From positions 61,502 through 125,501 of the forward strand of contig JALCDS010000002.1 in assembly GCA_022641775.1 (NCBI GenBank): a stretch of DNA of 64,000 bases. Direction: 5' to 3'. Positions 45,438 to 54,844 of the stretch are shown one piece after another. Position 1 is the stretch's first letter. The number at the start of each line of letters is the position of its first letter. Source of the DNA: Clostridiaceae bacterium (lineage in GTDB: Bacteria; Cyanobacteriota; Vampirovibrionia; Gastranaerophilales; Gastranaerophilaceae). The notes beneath the pieces were generated by a model that was not told where the DNA came from, searched no databases, and worked only from the letters and a program-made list of their open reading frames with translations. The position numbers were made by a program, and so were the translations under genes.

Positions 45438-45646
45438 TATTCACCTCGTATTTTATAGTTAAGGTATAACTTTTAATTTCATTGTTTTAAATTGCTTAGT
45501 TACAAAATACATTTGTCTATATTTTGTTTAGATGAGTTTTAATTTTTATCTGGTTTCATATTTATAAAATTTTTATCAAGATTATGGTATTTTTTTTTAT
45601 TTTGTTTTAGAATAACTTTGATAACTAGAAGATTTATAGGCGAAAT

Positions 45647-47266
45647 ATGAAATATTCAAAATATTCAACAATAATTGTAGGTAGCGGTATCGCAGGACTT
45701 TATGCTGCGTTAAAGATAAATCAGCAGGTAAAGCTTCCTGACGGACTCCTTTTGATTACAAAATCAAAATTAGGGGAAAGTAATTCGCGATATGCTCAAG
45801 GTGGTATGGTTGCAGTATTAAAAGAGAATAAGGACGATTCAACTCTGTCGCATATTACGGATACCATAAAAGCCGGTGCAGGGTTGAGTGAACTTAATAC
45901 TGTAAAATATATCTCTGAAAATTCAGATGCAGTTGTTAGGGATTTATTAAAATTCGGCGTTGAATTTGACAGAGATGAAAACAACAAACTCGTTTTTACA
46001 ATGGAAGCTGCGCATTCTGTTAAAAGAATACTTCATTCCGGTGGAGATGCAACAGGCAAGATGATTGAACAAGCTTTATGCAAGGCTGTCAGAGAACATG
46101 AAAGTATTGAAATATCTGAAAAATCTATGGTTGTTGATGTTTTAGTGAATTCAAAAGGTCAATGTAATGGAGTTGTTGTATATCATGAAGAAACTCAGGA
46201 GTATGAAACAATTTATACATCAGCTGTTGTTCTTGCTACAGGTGGTATCGGGCAGTTATACAAATATACAACAAACCCTATAGGTGCAACTGCAGATGGC
46301 ATAGCACTAGGATATCGTGCAGGAGCTGTTATGCAGGATATGGAATTTGTTCAATTTCACCCTACAGCTTTGGCATTTGATGATGGCGAAAACAGGTTTT
46401 TAATCTCTGAAGCTGTAAGAGGTGAAGGAGCAAAACTCGTTGATGCAGACGGTATTGAATTTATGGCAAAGTATGATCCTAAAAAAGAACTTGCCCCGCG
46501 TGATATTGTTACACGTGCAAATTATAATGAAATGCTTAAAAATAATGTAGATAATGTTTACCTGAATGCAACATTAATTGATAAGAAAAAATTGGCGAAA
46601 AGATTTCCAAATATTTCTAAAACTTGTCTTGAACATGGTATTGATATTACAAAAGATTTTATTCCTGTAGCACCTGCTGCACATTATTATATGGGCGGAA
46701 TAAAAACAAATGTTCAAGGAGAAACCTCTATAAAAGGACTTTATGCGATAGGTGAAACCTCATCAACCGGACTCCATGGCGGTAATCGTCTTGCAAGTAA
46801 TTCTATTTTGGAATGTGTAGTTTGTGCTTATTCTGTTGCAAATTATTTGAAATCTATGGATTTAAAAACTCCTGACAAAATTGATGAGAACATTAAATCT
46901 GAAATAGAAGTTTATGAAAATGATGATGAAATTTTGGAAGAATTGGATGTAAATAGTTTAAAATCAAAACTTCAAGATATAATGTGGAACTATGTCGGAA
47001 TTTTGAGAAATGAAGAAGATTTGATGACAGCGTTAGAAAAAATCCACAGTTTGGAATCGGAATTCCCTCGTAATAAAAAATGTTTGAACCGTGAAGAATA
47101 CGAATTTTTAAATATGTTAACTGTTTCAAATTTGATTGCATCAACGGCACTTCGTCGTAAAGAATCTCGTGGCGCTCATTATAGATCTGATTATCCTGAA
47201 AAAAATACCAGATGTGTCCACAGTTGTATAACAAATAAAGACGGAGAAATTTGTTTTGTTAAATAA
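45647..47266 (+). CDS. nadB: L-aspartate oxidase
   Basis: A flavoprotein that oxidises L-aspartate to iminoaspartate, first step of de novo NAD synthesis. The FAD-binding motif GSGIAGLYAALKI is at about residues 12-24; NSRYAQGGMVAV, FHPTALAF and GLHGGNRLASNSILE are signature segments. 539 residues is normal. It overlaps nadC by 11 bases. The quinolinate synthase nadA is not beside it. Confidence 0.95.
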   Translation: MKYSKYSTIIVGSGIAGLYAALKINQQVKLPDGLLLITKSKLGESNSRYAQGGMVAVLKENKDDSTLSHITDTIKAGAGLSELNTVKYISENSDAVVRDLLKFGVEFDRDENNKLVFTMEAAHSVKRILHSGGDATGKMIEQALCKAVREHESIEISEKSMVVDVLVNSKGQCNGVVVYHEETQEYETIYTSAVVLATGGIGQLYKYTTNPIGATADGIALGYRAGAVMQDMEFVQFHPTALAFDDGENRFLISEAVRGEGAKLVDADGIEFMAKYDPKKELAPRDIVTRANYNEMLKNNVDNVYLNATLIDKKKLAKRFPNISKTCLEHGIDITKDFIPVAPAAHYYMGGIKTNVQGETSIKGLYAIGETSSTGLHGGNRLASNSILECVVCAYSVANYLKSMDLKTPDKIDENIKSEIEVYENDDEILEELDVNSLKSKLQDIMWNYVGILRNEEDLMTALEKIHSLESEFPRNKKCLNREEYEFLNMLTVSNLIASTALRRKESRGAHYRSDYPEKNTRCVHSCITNKDGEICFVK

Positions 47267-48086
47267 TTTTTATATAGAAGACCATGTTAAAAATGCACTT
47301 AAAGAAGATATCGGGTTTGGGGATATTACAACTGAAAGTCTTGCTAGTGATACGGATGTTTTGTCTGCAGAATTAAATACAAGAGAAGATGGAATTCTTG
47401 CCGGATGTGACGTTTTCAAGATGGTTTTTAAAATTTTGTCTGATGATGTTAAAATAAAATTTTATTTTAAAGACGGTGATAAAATCAAAAAAGGTGATAA
47501 AATCGCTACACTTAATGGCCCTGCTAAAGCATTGTTGATGGGGGAACGTGTTTCTTTGAATTACATTCAGAGAATGAGTGGAATTGCAACTGAAACTCAC
47601 AAATATCAAGAGGCTATCGGGGATTTGAAAGCGAAGATTGTTGATACGAGAAAAACGACACCAAATTTTAGAGCGTTTGAAAAATATTCTGTAAAAGTTG
47701 GCGGAGGCGCACTTCACAGATTTAATTTGTCAGATTGTGCGATGATAAAAGATAATCATATTCGTCTTGCCGGTTCAATTACAAAGGCTGTTGAAAAACT
47801 CAGAAAAAATATTTCGCATGCGCATAAGATAGAAGTTGAATGTGATACTCTTGAACAGGTTCAAGAAGCAGTAAAATGTGGTGTGGATATTATTATGCTT
47901 GATAATATGAGTTTAGATAATATGAAAAAAGCTGTACAAATTATTGGGAATAACGCAATAATTGAAGCAAGCGGAAATGTTTCACTTGCTTCAATTAAAG
48001 ATATTGCTTTATGTGGTGTTGATATCATTTCTTCAAGTGCTATCGTTGCAAAAGCTCCAACACTTGATTTGGCTTTTGATATGTAG
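47256..48086 (+). CDS. nadC: Nicotinate-nucleotide pyrophosphorylase
   Basis: Forms nicotinate mononucleotide from quinolinate and PRPP. A 276-residue protein with KEDIGFGDITTE near the start, the ERVSLNYIQRMSGIATETH region, DTRKTTPNFRAFEKYSVKVG, and the phosphate-binding IEASGNVSL. The start is a TTG at 47256 with GGAG about 9 bases before, lying inside the end of nadB, so translation is coupled. Confidence 0.95.
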   Translation: MLNNFYIEDHVKNALKEDIGFGDITTESLASDTDVLSAELNTREDGILAGCDVFKMVFKILSDDVKIKFYFKDGDKIKKGDKIATLNGPAKALLMGERVSLNYIQRMSGIATETHKYQEAIGDLKAKIVDTRKTTPNFRAFEKYSVKVGGGALHRFNLSDCAMIKDNHIRLAGSITKAVEKLRKNISHAHKIEVECDTLEQVQEAVKCGVDIIMLDNMSLDNMKKAVQIIGNNAIIEASGNVSLASIKDIALCGVDIISSSAIVAKAPTLDLAFDM

Positions 48087-48956
48087 TTAACCTATCTTTT
48101 TGCCATGATTAAATCTCTCACCATTTTTAGCAATGTAATCATAACCTGATTCTACCTCGAATGCACTATTTTTAGCATCCCATTTGAAGTGCTTTTTAGT
48201 TGCAGGATCATAGTAAATGCCGTCTGCTTTAGTTCCGTATGTTGCTCTCATACCCAATTGTTTTGCTACAAATGCCGGTTGAATGTAGTATTTACCTTTT
48301 GCATTTTTTACTGATTCTGTAACAATTTGGTTATTTTTATTAAAACCTTGTTCAATTTTAGCACCAGTTTTTGTTATGGTTTCTTTTCTGTAAGAGCCAA
48401 ATTTGTTGACTTCTACAACACCTTTCATTTCGGTAAATTTACCGGTTTTAGGATCCAGTTTGAAGTGTTTGCCGTCTTTATCGCAATATATATTTTTGCA
48501 TGCGGTCTTTTTAAGACCCTTAGCAATTTCGGCAGACCATTGACCTTCTTGTTCAGCTCCATTATTTTTATCTGATAATCCGACAAGTTTTACTTTTTTA
48601 CCAACAAGTAGATATTCTACGCCGTTTTTACTTTTTTTAACTATTCCGACATTGTTCTTTTTGAATTCTTCTTTGGCTTTTTTTACCATTTCATCAGTAA
48701 TATCATAGTAGCCTTGACCTTTTAAAGATTCTTTTATTAATTTTGTAAACGAGTCACCTTTTTGAACTGTGTAAGTTTTTTCTTTTTCCGGAGCCCATGG
48801 AGCTTCTGGTAATTTCCCAGGTTCTATTTTTACTTTAGGTGGTTCCTGAAATTTTTGAGGGAAAATTGTTGTTTTCTTTTCCTTTACGGCAATTTTTGCC
48901 GGTTGCTTTTGTACTGCTGCAGCTTCTTTTTTTGCTTCAATTTTGTCTACGCCCAT
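48087..48956 (-). CDS. Divergent LysM protein, short paralogue
   Basis: A 289-residue protein. After a Lys/Pro-rich N-terminus with no signal peptide, a long-form LysM begins with TYTVQKGDSFTKLIKESL and ends with VEYLLVGKKVKLVG (about 61-124). The next part contains CKNIYCDKDGKHFKLDPKTG followed by KFTEM, and a second similar unit (GIYYDPATKKHFKWDAK). Both units recur in the neighbouring 458-residue protein. The stop directly abuts the nadC stop. AAGGAG lies upstream. It probably binds peptidoglycan or chitin-like glycan, but the export route is unclear. Confidence 0.72.
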   Translation of the reverse strand: MGVDKIEAKKEAAAVQKQPAKIAVKEKKTTIFPQKFQEPPKVKIEPGKLPEAPWAPEKEKTYTVQKGDSFTKLIKESLKGQGYYDITDEMVKKAKEEFKKNNVGIVKKSKNGVEYLLVGKKVKLVGLSDKNNGAEQEGQWSAEIAKGLKKTACKNIYCDKDGKHFKLDPKTGKFTEMKGVVEVNKFGSYRKETITKTGAKIEQGFNKNNQIVTESVKNAKGKYYIQPAFVAKQLGMRATYGTKADGIYYDPATKKHFKWDAKNSAFEVESGYDYIAKNGERFNHGKKIG

Positions 48957-48997
48957 TATTTACTCCTTTTCTTTATATGCCATTAAGTGCTATTTTA

Positions 48998-50374
48998 TTA
49001 ATTATCTTTTTGTTCAATGATGTTGTTATTTTTATCACGGTTTATGGTCTGTATAAGTTTTCCGTTTTTATCATATATTTTTTCAGTTGTTGAACCATCA
49101 TTATTTGTAATCATTTCATTACCACTTCTCAACAGTTTTATATTCGGATGAGAAATAGATTTTCCATGAGAATCGAAAAGTTCTCCGCTACGTCCAACCA
49201 TTGCATAATTGAACTCTGCAATAAATTTGTGGTTGTCACTATCCCACCTGTAGTGAGTATTTGTCTTTTTGTCAAAAAAGATATTTGCGTTGAATGTTTT
49301 TTCAAAACCTAGTTGCTTTGCAACGAAGTTTTTGTTTACATATACTTCTCCTTTTGCATTATGGACAGAAATGTTTTGAATTTTGTTATTTTTATCGACA
49401 GTTTCTTTTACTGTTTTGCCTTGAGCATCAGTAATTTTTTTAATACATGAGCCGTCTGCAAAAATTTGTGTTATATTCTTATCCATTTCGGTAAATTTAC
49501 CGGTTTTAGGATCGTAAGAAAAATGAGTTTTTGACTTTTCATCATAGAAAACATTTTGGCATGCTGTCGGACGATATCCTTTTTCTTTTGCATTCTTGAC
49601 TGCAGTTTTGTCATTGTCAGCGATTCCATCATCCATATCTTGGAATATATCTTCACCTTTTTTTCTTGCTGCAGTATCTTTTACGTGGTTATCTTTCCAA
49701 AGTTTTATTTGTTCGTCAGCATTATTTTTATCTTCAACTTCACCAACCAGTTTGATTTTTGTTCCGACAAGAAGGTATTCTGTACCCTCTTTTGTTGTTT
49801 TCAGTGCATCAGGATTGTTTTTTTTGAATATTTCCTTGGCATTTTTAATTTGTTCGTCTGTAGGGTTTTCTATTCCCTGTGCCTTTAAGTCTTTTTTTAT
49901 TAATTCATCATATCTTTCTTTATATTGAACGGTATATGGATTTAATTCTGAAGCTTCTGTTTCATCTTCAGAACCTTCTGAATCATTTTCAAATTCTAAT
50001 GTATCAATTGTATCTTTAGCGCCTTGAGCTTTTTCTTGTTTTGAAACTTCTCCAAGGTTTGTATAAAATTCTTTTAATTCGTCTGCTGTAATTTTATCTT
50101 TTTCTTCTTTAACATCTTTATTTAGTGAATCAGCAATGGTTTGCAATTCTTTTTTTGAAATCTTTTTGTTATTGTTTCCATTTTCATCTGCTTGTGTAAA
50201 TAATGATTGGATTTTATCACGTTCGGCTTTATCCAAAAAAGTATTACCATTGTCAAATTTGTCAAAGATGTTTTGTAATTTTTTATTGTCTTTTGCAATA
50301 GCATCTTTTGAAAAGCCACCTGTAGTAGGTACACTTTGACCACTTTGAGCTTGTACTTTTTCTACCTTATCCAT
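48998..50374 (-). CDS. Divergent LysM protein with EF-hand-like N-terminus
   Basis: A 458-residue acidic protein. Two Asp/Asn-rich loops resembling degenerate EF-hands are at about residues 39-53 and 62-77 (DENGNNNKKISKKE, with a two-residue insertion). A weak LysM-like unit (YTVQYKERYDELIKKDL to LLVGTKIKLVG) is at about 147-211. Two Tyr-Asp/His repeats follow (VFYDEKSKTHFSYDPKTG; IFFDKKTNTHYRWDS), and then a repetitive tail, EKIYDKNGKLIQTINRDKN. There is no signal peptide. AAAGGAGTG precedes the ATG. Confidence 0.7.
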   Translation of the reverse strand: MDKVEKVQAQSGQSVPTTGGFSKDAIAKDNKKLQNIFDKFDNGNTFLDKAERDKIQSLFTQADENGNNNKKISKKELQTIADSLNKDVKEEKDKITADELKEFYTNLGEVSKQEKAQGAKDTIDTLEFENDSEGSEDETEASELNPYTVQYKERYDELIKKDLKAQGIENPTDEQIKNAKEIFKKNNPDALKTTKEGTEYLLVGTKIKLVGEVEDKNNADEQIKLWKDNHVKDTAARKKGEDIFQDMDDGIADNDKTAVKNAKEKGYRPTACQNVFYDEKSKTHFSYDPKTGKFTEMDKNITQIFADGSCIKKITDAQGKTVKETVDKNNKIQNISVHNAKGEVYVNKNFVAKQLGFEKTFNANIFFDKKTNTHYRWDSDNHKFIAEFNYAMVGRSGELFDSHGKSISHPNIKLLRSGNEMITNNDGSTTEKIYDKNGKLIQTINRDKNNNIIEQKDN

Positions 50375-50700
50375 TGGAACACTCCTTTAGTAAATTTCAC
50401 ACAAGATGCATAACGAAACTATTATACAAAAACTTTAGGAAAAAGTTTCAACTGCCAGCTAAAAACTCTCTGAAATCTAGTTGTAGCAAGTCTCATTGGA
50501 ATGTAAAAAAATGTAAACCGTTGCGCTATGTAAATGTTAAGTTCCAAATTTTATGTGCCAATCAATCAGTATATGAATTGCTTTTATTTTTAATAAAAAA
50601 TATTTAATGTTTTGTAAAGTTTTTATTTGTTACTAACAATTTTTATTTTTCTTTGTTTTACAATAGACGTAGAAGATTTAATTATTTGGTGAAGTAAAAA
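50375..50700. other. 326-bp gene-free stretch
   Basis: AT-rich, between divergent genes. It holds a TTTTGTAAAG element at about 50611 and a TTTACAATAG -10-like box about 40 bases before the next start. A 77-codon forward frame here is considered chance. Confidence 0.4.
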
Positions 50701-51510
50701 ATGAATATCAAGATAACAAACGGTTATAACAACCTATATATGGGTAGTTCTTCCAAATTTAAGCACCCCTTATCAAGCACAGATAATATTAGTACGGGTG
50801 TGTGTGGACAAGAACAAGAGAATAATGCGAGGTTTAGCGGTAGTTTTACGGGAAAGAGTGAGGCTGCCGCTAATACTTTAAAGAGATCATTATCTCAACG
50901 ATTTTTGGAGAGCAAACATTTTAGTAAATTTCTAGAATATGTGCATGCCCATAATATCGCAACCAGTGCATTAATTGCCTTAGGTTTTGCCGGTGTTATG
51001 AGACCTGCTACTATCCTTTCACTTCCCGGAAAGAAAGATAAAGATGATAAGATATACGCTTCCGGACACTCTATAGCATCTGCATTAATGGGATTTGGCG
51101 TTTCTCTTATTTTAACAAGCCCTTTGGATGTTGCAATTAAGAAAATTGAAAATAATACGATTTGTCCTAAAAAACTTAAACAATTAAATGAAACAATTGA
51201 AAATTTGGAAAATTCAACACAAAGTGATGAAGTAATAAAGAAATTGAAATCATTGAAAGCACATAGGAAGGCATTGATGACATTAGGAAAGAATGTTCCG
51301 GATTGGTTCATTGCAATACCTCGTGCAGCTTTAACTATTGCGTTGATTCCGCCTATATTAAAATATGTTTTCGGAATTGAAAAAAACAAAAAGCCGGAAG
51401 CTAAAAAACAAACGAATACTCAAAATGAAATTAGTTCTATTCCTCAACCGGATAATTTCATTTTAAAAAGTGCAGCTTTTAAAAATGTTCAAGAAGGAGG
51501 GCAAAAATAA
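50701..51510 (+). CDS. Tagged membrane protein A, unknown
   Basis: A 269-residue protein. The N-terminal 55 residues are low-complexity and end with ARFSGSFTG (43-51), a tag-like motif. Three hydrophobic segments follow at about 85-105, 120-145 and 205-225, with a charged helix between the second and third. No signal peptide is visible. The layout is the same as in the next gene, which it overlaps by one base (TAATG), so they are translated together and may form a pair. Confidence 0.62.
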   Translation: MNIKITNGYNNLYMGSSSKFKHPLSSTDNISTGVCGQEQENNARFSGSFTGKSEAAANTLKRSLSQRFLESKHFSKFLEYVHAHNIATSALIALGFAGVMRPATILSLPGKKDKDDKIYASGHSIASALMGFGVSLILTSPLDVAIKKIENNTICPKKLKQLNETIENLENSTQSDEVIKKLKSLKAHRKALMTLGKNVPDWFIAIPRAALTIALIPPILKYVFGIEKNKKPEAKKQTNTQNEISSIPQPDNFILKSAAFKNVQEGGQK

Positions 51511-52247
51511 TGAGAGTTACATTTAATCCTTCTTATACAAGTTCATACAATAATAATAATCAGTGTAAAAAGCCTTCATTCAATGGCTTGTTGCATGTAG
51601 ATATGAATGCTGAATCAAAATTGATGTCTCCGATTGATAAAAAATATGATCAGCTATCTGCTTGGATAGGTAAGCATTTTACATCTTATTTTGTAGATAG
51701 CAAACCAATGAATTGGATGGCGGATAAATTAAAAAACAGTAAGAATTTATACCAACACTGTTTGACCGTAGGTTCGGCTATTACTAGTGGAATGTATATG
51801 TATAGAACACTTGTAAATGACAAGATGGACAAAGACAGACGTAATACTCTTGCTGTAAATCAGGGTTTGACTTTCGGTATTTCAACTGTTATGGCATATA
51901 GTTTGGATAATTTCCTAAACAAATGGTGGAATAAAGTTACTGCAAAATTTGCAGGTTACCAAATTGGTGACAAAACTTTTTACAAAGATTATATTGAAAT
52001 GAGTAAAAAGGCTCCAAAAGAAGTCAAAGAAGCATTGAAAGAAAGAAGTTCATATACGACTTTGACTGAAAAAGAAAGCCAACTTTTGAAAAATAGACTG
52101 GAAGGTATGAAAGCCTTGAAGACGATGATAATATTCGGTCTTATTTATCGTTACTTTGTACCGGTTGTTGTTACAAAACCTGCAAACATAATTTGTGACA
52201 AATATCTTGCTCATAAAAAAGCAAAAGCCGAAACTAATAAAGCTTAG
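51510..52247 (+). CDS. Tagged membrane protein B, unknown
   Basis: A 245-residue protein. N-terminal Asn/Ser-rich region with KPSFNGL (residues 21-27). Hydrophobic segments at about 90-105, 125-145 and 205-225. Between the first and second is LVNDKMDKDRRNTLAVNQGL, which occupies the same place as the charged KDKDDK loop of protein A. The C-terminus is a Lys/Ala-rich tail. No family is recognised; by eye the two proteins look like distant members of one family. Confidence 0.6.
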   Translation: MRVTFNPSYTSSYNNNNQCKKPSFNGLLHVDMNAESKLMSPIDKKYDQLSAWIGKHFTSYFVDSKPMNWMADKLKNSKNLYQHCLTVGSAITSGMYMYRTLVNDKMDKDRRNTLAVNQGLTFGISTVMAYSLDNFLNKWWNKVTAKFAGYQIGDKTFYKDYIEMSKKAPKEVKEALKERSSYTTLTEKESQLLKNRLEGMKALKTMIIFGLIYRYFVPVVVTKPANIICDKYLAHKKAKAETNKA

Positions 52248-52281
52248 TAGCAAATAAATTCTTTTGTGGCATTAGAATAAT

Positions 52282-53109
52282 ATGATGATTTCTGCAATTA
52301 ATAAATATTACTATCCATCCTTTACTTCTTTAAATAGAGAAGTAAAGGATGCTGATGGCAACATAAAACATCGAAACAATACCTGTCTTTTTCGCTCGGA
52401 TATGAACTGGAGTGCGCTAAACGGGTACATTAAATACCGCTTTTCACAGGATAAAAAGGTTAATATTTATGATTATGCGTGTTCTGATGGCTCAGAGGCA
52501 TACTCATTAGCTTTAAAATTGAATGATGAGTTTGGCGAGAAGGACGCAAAAAGGTTTTTCCCTATAATTGCAAAAGATTATGATGAGTTTACTATAGACA
52601 AAGCTAAGAGCGGTAAAATTGCATTGAATGCGGAAGATGTTCAAATGTTGGATTTTGAACTTAATGATTATAAAAAATATATTGATATACCTTATGTCTC
52701 AAACCCTATTATTATGGTAATGGGACATGTAAACCCAAAATTCAAGGATAATGTACAATTTGAAACTGCTGATATTATGCAAGATTGTAGTAATATTCCT
52801 AAAAATGGAACTAATCTTATTTTGTGTAGAAATTTTTGGCCATATCTTCCAAGCGATGAAGATAGAATAAAATTAGCTGAACAGTTATACAATTCAACAG
52901 ATTGTAAATTATCAGTTGTAATAGGCGGATTTGATAAAACAGATTCTAATGCGGACAATGCATTGAGAAGGGCAGGTTTTAGAGAATCTAAACATCTTCC
53001 ATGTATTTATGAAAAAGCTCCTTTTAGTGATTATGATAAAGTTTTAGAAACCCCTCAACTGGCTGCAATAAGATATATGACCGAAGATTTAAAATCATAC
53101 GGATATTAG
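52282..53109 (+). CDS. CheR-like SAM methyltransferase with N-terminal tag
   Basis: A 275-residue protein. The SAM-binding region has YDYACSDGSEAYSLALKL (about residues 62-79), as in CheR AACSxGEExYS, and NLILCRNFWPYLPSDE (about 180-195) corresponds to CheR DLIxCRNVLIYF. The N-terminus carries YPSFTS (11-16). No chemoreceptors or other che genes are nearby, so the substrate is unlikely to be a classical MCP. It follows the two tagged membrane genes by 35 bp. Ribosome site is weak. Confidence 0.72.
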   Translation: MMISAINKYYYPSFTSLNREVKDADGNIKHRNNTCLFRSDMNWSALNGYIKYRFSQDKKVNIYDYACSDGSEAYSLALKLNDEFGEKDAKRFFPIIAKDYDEFTIDKAKSGKIALNAEDVQMLDFELNDYKKYIDIPYVSNPIIMVMGHVNPKFKDNVQFETADIMQDCSNIPKNGTNLILCRNFWPYLPSDEDRIKLAEQLYNSTDCKLSVVIGGFDKTDSNADNALRRAGFRESKHLPCIYEKAPFSDYDKVLETPQLAAIRYMTEDLKSYGY

Positions 53110-53183
53110 ATATTATATCTTGCTAAAATTTTTACTTTATAATATATTTCTAATTAATAATACGTGTATTGAGGTTAGGCGGT

Positions 53184-54170
53184 ATGGAAGATAACAACAG
53201 CTTAAATCCAGAGAGGATAGCTCAGGATTGTGACGTGATTAATCCGTCAGATGTTGAAACTTCTGTCAAAAAAATAGTAAATCTTGATGAAAAGTATGAA
53301 ATTTTTAACTTGATTAAGATATACAATTATTTTTTATCCGTTTGTGATAATCCCGAGATATTGATGAACGTAATTCGTTTTGCTGATAGGTTTAGAGATA
53401 AATCTACTTTACCTTATTTGTTGGACGTTATGTTATTGAAAAATTTTAACGGTGACGATTTGAGTTTGAAAGAAAAGTACATAAATGTTCGAGCAATGTG
53501 TGCTAAAGCAATATCAAATTATAAAGATACTTCTACTGTTACAACGCTTTTGTACTGTTTGAATAACAAAGGTGAAAATTACAAGGTAAGGCTGGCATGT
53601 GCCGATGCGTTAGGTAAAATTGGGGACAAATATGCGGTTGCGCCTTTAATTGATGTTGTAAAAGATGAAGACGAAAAATCTGTTTACGTAAAAGAATCTG
53701 CAGCTTCCGCCTTAGGACTTATCGGAGATTTACGTGCTGTTGATCCGTTGGTAAGTATTCTGGAATCTAACAAAGGAATAATGGATAAATTTACTTTCCT
53801 CAAGGAACGTGTAATTGAGGCTTTAGGAAAATTGCGTCTAGACAATAATCAAAGAGTTTTTAATGCATTAAAAACATCTTTGATGGATGATTCTCCTCAA
53901 ATAAGGATTAATGCAATAGAAGCAATTATGGATAGTGACAATCCAAAAGCCTATGACACCATTAAAGAGTGTTTGAATGACAGTGATGATGAAGTAAAGA
54001 AGAATGCCTTAATTGCTTTATACAATCTACAAGGTAGGGAAATTTTAGATGAAGTTATCTCTGACAGCAGTTATTCGGATACATTGAAAGTAGAAGCTGT
54101 TTCAATTATAAATGAATATGAAACAGAGGATGAATTAGACAAGAAAATTCATGAGGAATTAGATGACTAA
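53184..54170 (+). CDS. HEAT-repeat protein
   Basis: A 328-residue protein built of alpha-helical repeats from about residue 80 onward. Clear HEAT/PBS-lyase-type units include VRLACADALGKIGDKYAVAP, ESAASALGLIGDLRAVDPLV and IRINAIEAIMDSDNPKAYD. Such repeats scaffold proteins or (in phycobilisome lyases) bind bilins; with no phycobiliproteins expected, a scaffold role is likelier. The ATG at 53184 is used because GAGG is 9 bases upstream. It overlaps queC by 8 bases. Confidence 0.83.
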   Translation: MEDNNSLNPERIAQDCDVINPSDVETSVKKIVNLDEKYEIFNLIKIYNYFLSVCDNPEILMNVIRFADRFRDKSTLPYLLDVMLLKNFNGDDLSLKEKYINVRAMCAKAISNYKDTSTVTTLLYCLNNKGENYKVRLACADALGKIGDKYAVAPLIDVVKDEDEKSVYVKESAASALGLIGDLRAVDPLVSILESNKGIMDKFTFLKERVIEALGKLRLDNNQRVFNALKTSLMDDSPQIRINAIEAIMDSDNPKAYDTIKECLNDSDDEVKKNALIALYNLQGREILDEVISDSSYSDTLKVEAVSIINEYETEDELDKKIHEELDD

Positions 54171-54828
54171 ATCAATTATACTTTTATCCGGCGGACTTGA
54201 TTCTTTGGTAATTTTAGGACTTTCAAAGGAAAAATATAATATAGAACTTGCTATTACCTTTGATTATGGGCAAAAATCGGCACTTTACGAAATTGAGGCT
54301 TCAAAAAATATTTGTGATTATTACAAAATCAAGCATGAAGTAATTAAACTGGATTGGTTAAAAAATATTACGCATACGGCTCTTGTAAGTGGTGATGAAA
54401 TTCCTGAAGGTGCCGGACTTTTGGATTCTACAAATTCAATGAAACAAGTTTGGGTTCCAAACAGAAACGGTTTATTTTTGAATATTGCGGCTTCGTATGC
54501 TGATAGTGATGATTACAATTATATTTTTATTGGGGCAAACAGGGAAGAAGGACAGACATTTTCTGATAATACTCCTGAATTTGTCGAAAAAATTAATGGA
54601 GAGTTTGAGTATTCAACAATGTGTCATGCAAAAGTTGTTGCCCCATTAATTGATTGTGATAAAACCGAGATAGTGAAAAAAGCTATTGAGCATAATATTC
54701 CTTTAGAATTGGTCAGAAGCTGTTATAAAAATGGCGGAAAACATTGTGGAGTATGTGAATCCTGCGTTAGATTGAAAGCTGCACTTATAAATAACCATGC
54801 CGAGAAATATTTAAAAATTCTTTTTTGA
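54163..54828 (+). CDS. queC: 7-cyano-7-deazaguanine synthase
   Basis: An ATP-dependent enzyme that converts 7-carboxy-7-deazaguanine and ammonia to preQ0 in queuosine synthesis. The PP-loop SGGLDS is at about residues 9-14. The zinc-binding cysteines are in the C-terminal SCYKNGGKHCGVCESC. 221 residues is the usual length. The other queuosine genes (queD, queE, folE) are not in the window. Confidence 0.95.
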   Translation: MTKSIILLSGGLDSLVILGLSKEKYNIELAITFDYGQKSALYEIEASKNICDYYKIKHEVIKLDWLKNITHTALVSGDEIPEGAGLLDSTNSMKQVWVPNRNGLFLNIAASYADSDDYNYIFIGANREEGQTFSDNTPEFVEKINGEFEYSTMCHAKVVAPLIDCDKTEIVKKAIEHNIPLELVRSCYKNGGKHCGVCESCVRLKAALINNHAEKYLKILF

Positions 54829-54844
54829 GTGTATAATTAATATT

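Noticed and set aside
50374..50607. 77-codon forward frame in the gap at 50.4 kb
   Set aside because: No Shine-Dalgarno and composition like intergenic sequence.
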